NCBI GenBank assembly: GCA_016872725.1
Contig: VGZC01000008.1
Span: forward strand, 1 to 64,000
Direction: 5' to 3'
Length of the DNA: 64,000 bases
Origin: Planctomycetota bacterium
GTDB taxonomy: Bacteria; Planctomycetota; Planctomycetia; Pirellulales; Pirellulaceae
The translations under genes were made by a program, and so were the position numbers. Shown in pieces: positions 59,967 to 64,000 of this stretch; position 1 is the stretch's first letter, and every line of letters begins with the position of its first letter. Under the pieces are notes generated by a model that saw only the letters and a list, made by a program, of their open reading frames with translations, made no database searches and was not told where the DNA came from.

Positions 59967-61096
59967 ACGCCGTCCTGATCCGAGTTTTCCAGACCGCGGA
60001 GTTCGTGGAGCCAGAGCCGAATCTCGTTGTCGTATTCGCTCGAAAGGTCGCCCTTGACGAGTTGCCTTTGGAACGCGGCCGCTCCTTCGTCGAGCAGATC
60101 GGCGGCCTCGGCGCTCGGGAATCGCCGAATCGGGTCCGGAGCGATCAGGCCTCGAATGAACTTCATCAGCAGCGTGTTGACGGTCACTTCCGAGGGGAGC
60201 AGTTCGTGCAGCCGGTGCGGCAGCGAGCGTTTGGACTCGAGCAGTTCGCGATACAGGGCCAATCCGGCGAACGGCGATCGGCCCGCGAGCATCTCGATGA
60301 GGACATAGCCGAGCGACGCGAGGTCGCCGCGCGCGGAACAGTCGGTGCCTTCGAGCACCTCGGGCGCGGCGTAGGCGGGCGTGCAGGTGCGCGGAAGGGG
60401 CGGCGCATCGACGGGGAACGCCGAGCCCGTATCGATCAGCTTCGCGTTGCCCGTGCACTTGAGCATGACGTTGGCGGGCTTGATGTCGCCGTGCACGATC
60501 CCCTCGCGGTGCAGCGCGCCGATCGCGCCGAGGCACTCGCGGACGATCGCCATCGCGACTCCCGCCTTCAATCGCGATTGCGACGGGCCCGCCGTCACGA
60601 CCACGCGGTTGATGTACTCCCAGCGCCGCGCGCTCACCCGCTGCTGGATGCGGCTGAGCATCGACGGCTCGAGCAACCGCTTCAGGTCGTACCCGTCGAT
60701 CCACTCCATCACCATCATGCGGATCCGGTCGCGCACGACGAAGTTGTGGATATCGAGCAGATTATCGTGTTGGATCATGGCGACGCGCGACGCGATCGTC
60801 GCGATCCGCGTCATCGCGGCCTCGTAACTCGCCACGTCACTGAAACGCGCGGGCGAAAAGACCTTGAGCGCCACGGGCAGCGTGAAACCGTCCGACCCGC
60901 GCCGGTCGGTCAGGTAGACGACTCCCTGGCCGCCTTCCCCCAACTTGCGGATCAGCCGATGATGGGTTGTCCAACTGAGCCGCATGTCCTTGACGACGAT
61001 GCGCTCGTAGTGGGCGGCCAATTCGTTCTCGTGGTGGACCTCGCGCCCGCCCGGCGTGATCGTGGCGTTTTCGAAAAGATGGGTCGTATTGAGCAT
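59963..61096 (-). CDS. Serine/threonine protein kinase
   Basis: A soluble kinase of 377 residues from the ATG at 61096. The glycine loop is KLGEGGQGVVY, the Lys is in VALKVF, the catalytic loop reads HGDIKPANVM (HGD instead of HRD) and the metal motif is IDTGSAF (DTG instead of DFG). A canonical AYAAPEVL follows. Asp, Lys and Asn of the loop are kept, so activity is plausible. Unlike the large membrane kinases of planctomycetes it has no transmembrane helix. It lies upstream of, and overlaps, the oxidoreductase gene. A 15-bp duplication precedes its start. Confidence 0.88.
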   Translation of the reverse strand: MLNTTHLFENATITPGGREVHHENELAAHYERIVVKDMRLSWTTHHRLIRKLGEGGQGVVYLTDRRGSDGFTLPVALKVFSPARFSDVASYEAAMTRIATIASRVAMIQHDNLLDIHNFVVRDRIRMMVMEWIDGYDLKRLLEPSMLSRIQQRVSARRWEYINRVVVTAGPSQSRLKAGVAMAIVRECLGAIGALHREGIVHGDIKPANVMLKCTGNAKLIDTGSAFPVDAPPLPRTCTPAYAAPEVLEGTDCSARGDLASLGYVLIEMLAGRSPFAGLALYRELLESKRSLPHRLHELLPSEVTVNTLLMKFIRGLIAPDPIRRFPSAEAADLLDEGAAAFQRQLVKGDLSSEYDNEIRLWLHELRGLENSDQDGV

Positions 61097-61100
61097 GTCA

Positions 61101-61130
61101 CCGCGTCGTCCCGTGCCGCGTCGTCCCGTG
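61101..61130 (-). repeat. 15-bp direct repeat just upstream of the kinase start
   Basis: Two perfect copies (61101-61115 and 61116-61130) of ccgcgtcgtcccgtg are followed by a partial third. They lie 5-35 bp before the ATG, where a ribosome site would be expected, so copy number might affect translation. If an upstream ATG (61156) were used, they would encode RRGTG repeats. Confidence 0.7.
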
Positions 61131-61249
61131 CCGCGACGGACCCCGCGCTCCTCCACCGCGCCGAGCGCGGTGCGGTCCGTCCGCGCACCATGATAGTCGA
61201 CGGTCGGTCCCCGAGGAAGGCGGATTGAAACGACCCGTTTTCGAAGGCC

Positions 61250-62227
61250 CTATCGTGGCCCGCCCTCGCGGCCAGGGACGGGAAAGCCGAGCCGTTTGTC
61301 GACCAGGTTGCGGAGCGGCTCGCCGCGCAGGTAGCGGCCCAGGTTGTCCGCGATGAGGTCGGTCGTCCGGTCGATGCGTCGAGCGGACTGCGCGCCGACG
61401 TGCGGCGTGATGAGGACGTCGGGAAGGTCCCAGAGCCGGCTTGTCGGCGGCAGCGGCTCGATCTCGGTGACATCGAGTCCGGCGCCGCCCAAATGGCCCG
61501 ATTCGAGGCTCGCGACCAGATCGTCCTCCACAACGATCGGACCGCGCGCCACGTTGATCAGGATCGCGCCGCGCCGCATCCGCGCGAGCCGGGGGCCGTC
61601 GATAAGGCCGCGCGTCGCGTCGTTCAGCGGCAGGCAGAGGATCACGATGTCGCATGCGGCGAGCAGATCGTCGAGTCGATCGGCGGGCCACACCGCGCGC
61701 ACGTGATCGGGCGCGTCGTGGGGCAACATGTCCGTCGCGAGGATCGTCGCGCGGAACGGCGCGAGAACCTCGGCGATCCGCCGGCCGTTGCCTCCAAACC
61801 CCACGATCCCGACGACCGATTCGTGGAGATCGCGAGTCGGCCGCCGGATGAACTCGCGCCGTTGCCGCGCCCGGAAGAACGTCGGCAACCCGCGCAGCAG
61901 GCCGCACAGCAGGGCCATCGTCTGTTCGGCGACGGGATCCGCGAAGACGCCCGACGCGCTCGTCACCACGATCTCCGACGCGATCACCTCGGGCGTCAGA
62001 CAATGGTCCAGCCCGGCGGCCGACGATTGGATCCACTTCAAACGGCCTCGACGAACGACGTCCATCCACGGCACGGGGACCTTCGCATGCCCGAAATAGA
62101 GGTCGGCGTTCAGGAGCTCGGCCGCGATCCGATCCTGTCCCGCATCGACGATCTCCGCGCGGGGCGCGATCGACGCGAGCCGCGCGATATGGGCCGGTTC
62201 CGCCGGGTAACACAAGACGATGCGCAT
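61250..62227 (-). CDS. D-2-hydroxyacid dehydrogenase (NAD-dependent)
   Basis: A 325-residue enzyme of the D-isomer 2-hydroxyacid dehydrogenase family. The start at 62227 has GGAAGGAA five bases upstream. Motifs are LKWIQSSAAGLDHCL, the NAD-binding VGIVGFGGNGRRIAEVL (GxGxxG), CDIVILCLPLNDATRGLID, RMRRGAILINVARGPIVVEDDL with the catalytic Arg, GGAGLDVTEIEPLPP, and the His-bearing ITPHVGAQS. The substrate is unknown. It is transcribed away from the DoxX gene. Confidence 0.92.
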   Translation of the reverse strand: MRIVLCYPAEPAHIARLASIAPRAEIVDAGQDRIAAELLNADLYFGHAKVPVPWMDVVRRGRLKWIQSSAAGLDHCLTPEVIASEIVVTSASGVFADPVAEQTMALLCGLLRGLPTFFRARQRREFIRRPTRDLHESVVGIVGFGGNGRRIAEVLAPFRATILATDMLPHDAPDHVRAVWPADRLDDLLAACDIVILCLPLNDATRGLIDGPRLARMRRGAILINVARGPIVVEDDLVASLESGHLGGAGLDVTEIEPLPPTSRLWDLPDVLITPHVGAQSARRIDRTTDLIADNLGRYLRGEPLRNLVDKRLGFPVPGREGGPR

Positions 62228-62418
62228 ACCGTTCCTTCCGCGGAATCCAAGGCCGCGGGGCGGACCGCGCGCGACACGGGCCTCCGCTTGGCGAAGCCTT
62301 GGTCTTGGACCATAATGCTCGGGTCGAATGTACGACATGCCGGGCGAGTTCGCCACGCCGCGCGGGGTCCGGCCGCGGGGCTCATTCGCCGGACAGCGCG
62401 CACCGAGGAGACACTCCA

Positions 62419-63360
62419 CTGACTCGATCCACGCGCCAACTCGGCCTTTCCGCCGGTATCACGTTGATCGGACTCCGACTCGTCATCGGATTCCATTTCC
62501 TGAACGAGGGTCTCGAAAAACTCGTCCATCCCAAACCGTTCTCCGCCGTGTTTCTCGAGAACGCCAAGGGCCCGTTCGCGGGGTGGATGGGTGGCCAGGT
62601 CTGGGACGCCGACGGCCTCGCGAGGCTCGGTTACACCCCCGGCGCCGACGGCAGCCCGTTTCCGACGATCGAGACGGCGGAAACGCGCGACCATTGGGAG
62701 TCGTTCCGCCAGCGGATCGTCGCGCACTACGCGCTCGATGGGACCAAGGAGGCGGAATCCAAGAGGGTGCTGCGAGCCTACGAGGAACTGCTCGACGCCT
62801 TCGTCGCCGATACCGAGCCGGACGTGATCGAGTATTTCTCGGGAATCGAGCGGCGCGAGCGGTATCGCGGCGAGGCGTGGAGGCACGAGGTCGCGACGCT
62901 TCGAGGGCAACTCGCCGATGTCGAATCCAAATTGAAGACGAAGCGGGGTCCCTTGCTGGCGCAGGTCGACGCGATGTGGAGCGGACTCGAACGCGATCTC
63001 AATGCGATCGGCGCGACCGAGGGCGGCCGACGCGCACTGCGGATCGGGCGGCTGCGCCCCGGCGCGCTCGACTCGGTCGTGATCGACGCGGTCATTCCCT
63101 GGTTCGATCTGGTCGTCGGCGCCAGTCTGCTGACCGGATTGGCCGTACGGGTTTCGGGAACATTCGCCGCCCTGTTCCTCGCGATGGTCGTCGCGTCCCA
63201 ATTCCCCGGATCGCCCGGTTCGGCACCGACCTGGTATCAAGCGATCGAAATGGTCGCCTTGTTCCACCTCGCGGCGATCGGCGGCGGACGTTGGGGTGGG
63301 CTCGACGCGATCCTGGCCCAGTGGTGCTGCCGGAAATGTCGTTCCAAACGAGGTACTTGA
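62419..63360 (+). CDS. DoxX-family membrane protein with large periplasmic insert, probable CTG start
   Basis: A protein of about 313 residues. The first helix has the DoxX pattern (ITLIGLRLVIGFHFLNEGLEKL). A hydrophilic insert of about 170 residues follows (KPFSAVFLENAKGPFAGWMG through a Glu/Arg-rich coiled-coil ELDAFVADTEPD...VATLRGQLADVESKLK). Three further helices close the protein (DLVVGASLLTGLAVRVSGTFAALFLAMVVASQF, AIEMVALFHLAAIGGGRWGGLDA), and the C-terminus is basic and Cys-rich. No ATG, GTG or TTG lies at the right place. A CTG at 62419 follows GAGGAG by eight bases; an ATG at 62299 would add 40 residues of implausible sequence. It ends 3 bp before the next gene, so the two are an operon. 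Confidence 0.8.
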   Translation: MTRSTRQLGLSAGITLIGLRLVIGFHFLNEGLEKLVHPKPFSAVFLENAKGPFAGWMGGQVWDADGLARLGYTPGADGSPFPTIETAETRDHWESFRQRIVAHYALDGTKEAESKRVLRAYEELLDAFVADTEPDVIEYFSGIERRERYRGEAWRHEVATLRGQLADVESKLKTKRGPLLAQVDAMWSGLERDLNAIGATEGGRRALRIGRLRPGALDSVVIDAVIPWFDLVVGASLLTGLAVRVSGTFAALFLAMVVASQFPGSPGSAPTWYQAIEMVALFHLAAIGGGRWGGLDAILAQWCCRKCRSKRGT

Positions 63361-63363
63361 TTC

Positions 63364-64000
63364 ATGAATGTCTCTCCGGAAGCCAAGGCGGTTGGACGGG
63401 ATAACTACTATGAAGCCGTCGGTGTGAACCGCCGCGAGTTCCTCCAAGGCATCCTCGCCGGAGGCGCGGTGGCCGGCGGCGCCGGGCTCGGCGCGGCCTA
63501 TTTCGGTTACGGCAAGGTCGGCGACCCGCTGCGCGTCGGCGTGATCGGAACGGGCGACGAGGGCAACGTCCTGCTCGGCGCCATGTCGCCTGAATATCTG
63601 CGGGTCGTCGCGATCTCGGATATTCGTCCGTCGAGCATCCACCGCGCGTTCTTCGGGGATTGGGCGAGCCCCGTCGCGATCGCCGCGCGGCCGGGACTTC
63701 TGTCGGTCTACGGTTGGACCGAACAACAGGCTCGCGAGAATGTTCGAGTCTACGACGCGTCCAACGGCGGCTATCAGGCTCTGCTCGCCGATCCGAACGT
63801 CGAGGCGGTCGTGATCGCCCTTCCGTTGCACTTGCACGCCAAGGCGGCGATCGACGCGATGAAGGCGGGCAAGCACGTCCTGACCGAAAAGCTCATGGCG
63901 CACAATGTCGCCCAATGCAAGATCATGACCCGGTTCGCTCGTGAGAAGAATCTGATGCTCGCCGTGGGCCATCAACGCCATTACAGCATCCTGTACGACA
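63364..64000 (+). CDS. Gfo/Idh/MocA family oxidoreductase, Tat-exported (cut by window edge)
   Basis: The first 212 residues of a dehydrogenase-like protein; the 3' end is outside the window. NRREFLQGILAGGAVAGGAGLGAA is a twin-arginine-like signal. The Rossmann fold follows: LRVGVIGTGDEGNVLLGAMSP, VVAISDIRPSS, VEAVVIALPLHLHAKAAIDAMKAGKHVLTEKLMAHNVAQC (with EK at the catalytic lysine site) and VGHQRHYS. The start at 63364 lies 3 bp after the DoxX stop. The pair of a DoxX membrane protein and an exported oxidoreductase suggests a shared extracytoplasmic redox role. Membrane attachment through the DoxX protein is an inference. Confidence 0.9.
   Translation, partial: MNVSPEAKAVGRDNYYEAVGVNRREFLQGILAGGAVAGGAGLGAAYFGYGKVGDPLRVGVIGTGDEGNVLLGAMSPEYLRVVAISDIRPSSIHRAFFGDWASPVAIAARPGLLSVYGWTEQQARENVRVYDASNGGYQALLADPNVEAVVIALPLHLHAKAAIDAMKAGKHVLTEKLMAHNVAQCKIMTRFAREKNLMLAVGHQRHYSILYD

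Noticed and set aside
62110-63981. 623-codon minus-strand open frame
   Set aside because: It is antisense to the DoxX and oxidoreductase genes, both supported by family motifs and operon spacing.

Overview
The window looks like a chromosomal segment of a planctomycete, probably Isosphaeraceae- or Gemmata-like. This rests on the very high GC content and on families that are nearly confined to that phylum: a PSCyt1/DUF1549/DUF1553 cytochrome next to a DUF1501 protein, a BBP7-type beta-barrel protein, DUF1598, large membrane-anchored kinase-like proteins, a LEDRRLL-type export motif, and cytochrome/sorbosone-dehydrogenase-like proteins with a DUF6797-like region. I see no phage, transposon, CRISPR array or rRNA. 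One tRNA, Cys(GCA), is present.

Layout. Positions 343-6628 hold two minus-strand surface proteins: a multidomain subtilisin and a BBP7 protein with a clear intrinsic terminator. Positions 7076-15591 hold a membrane-anchored pseudokinase, a decayed sulfatase, a kelch-like exported protein and a large c-type cytochrome. Positions 15581-19441 (minus) hold sulfite reductase, a His-rich lipoprotein, hisI and hisG. After a Uma2 protein, 20262-32225 (minus) form a catabolic block: PSD1 cytochrome, DUF1501, amidohydrolase, GH127-like glycosidase, and a beta-helix/sialidase-like fusion. tRNA-Cys follows. Positions 33237-38522 (plus) form a tight operon gnd-zwf-dus-queG. Positions 38489-45049 (minus) hold small exported proteins, a short SecA-like ATPase, a second Dus and an AGCS symporter, with three sets of repeats in or beside the gaps.

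Positions 45252-51524 form a Suf iron-sulfur cluster operon: sufR, an orphan nuoB, sufC, sufB, sufD, a Rieske ferredoxin and a DUF59 maturation factor. A strong sigma-70-like promoter with a palindrome lies upstream. On the other strand (51592-55764), DUF1598 is followed by an ATP-grasp ligase, an ASKHA/hydantoinase-type protein and an amino-acid kinase. These three families match MfnD, MfnF and MfnE of archaeal methanofuran synthesis, so I read the block as a bacterial methanofuran/methylofuran cofactor operon. It is the most notable system in the window.

Positions 56089-64000 hold an FHA-GAF-sigma-54 activator, a TIGR04283-like glycosyltransferase, a Ser/Thr kinase translationally coupled to a Gfo/Idh/MocA oxidoreductase, a D-2-hydroxyacid dehydrogenase, a DoxX-family membrane protein with a probable CTG start, and a Gfo/Idh/MocA protein cut by the window edge.

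All family assignments come from reading motifs and gene order. No database search was run.
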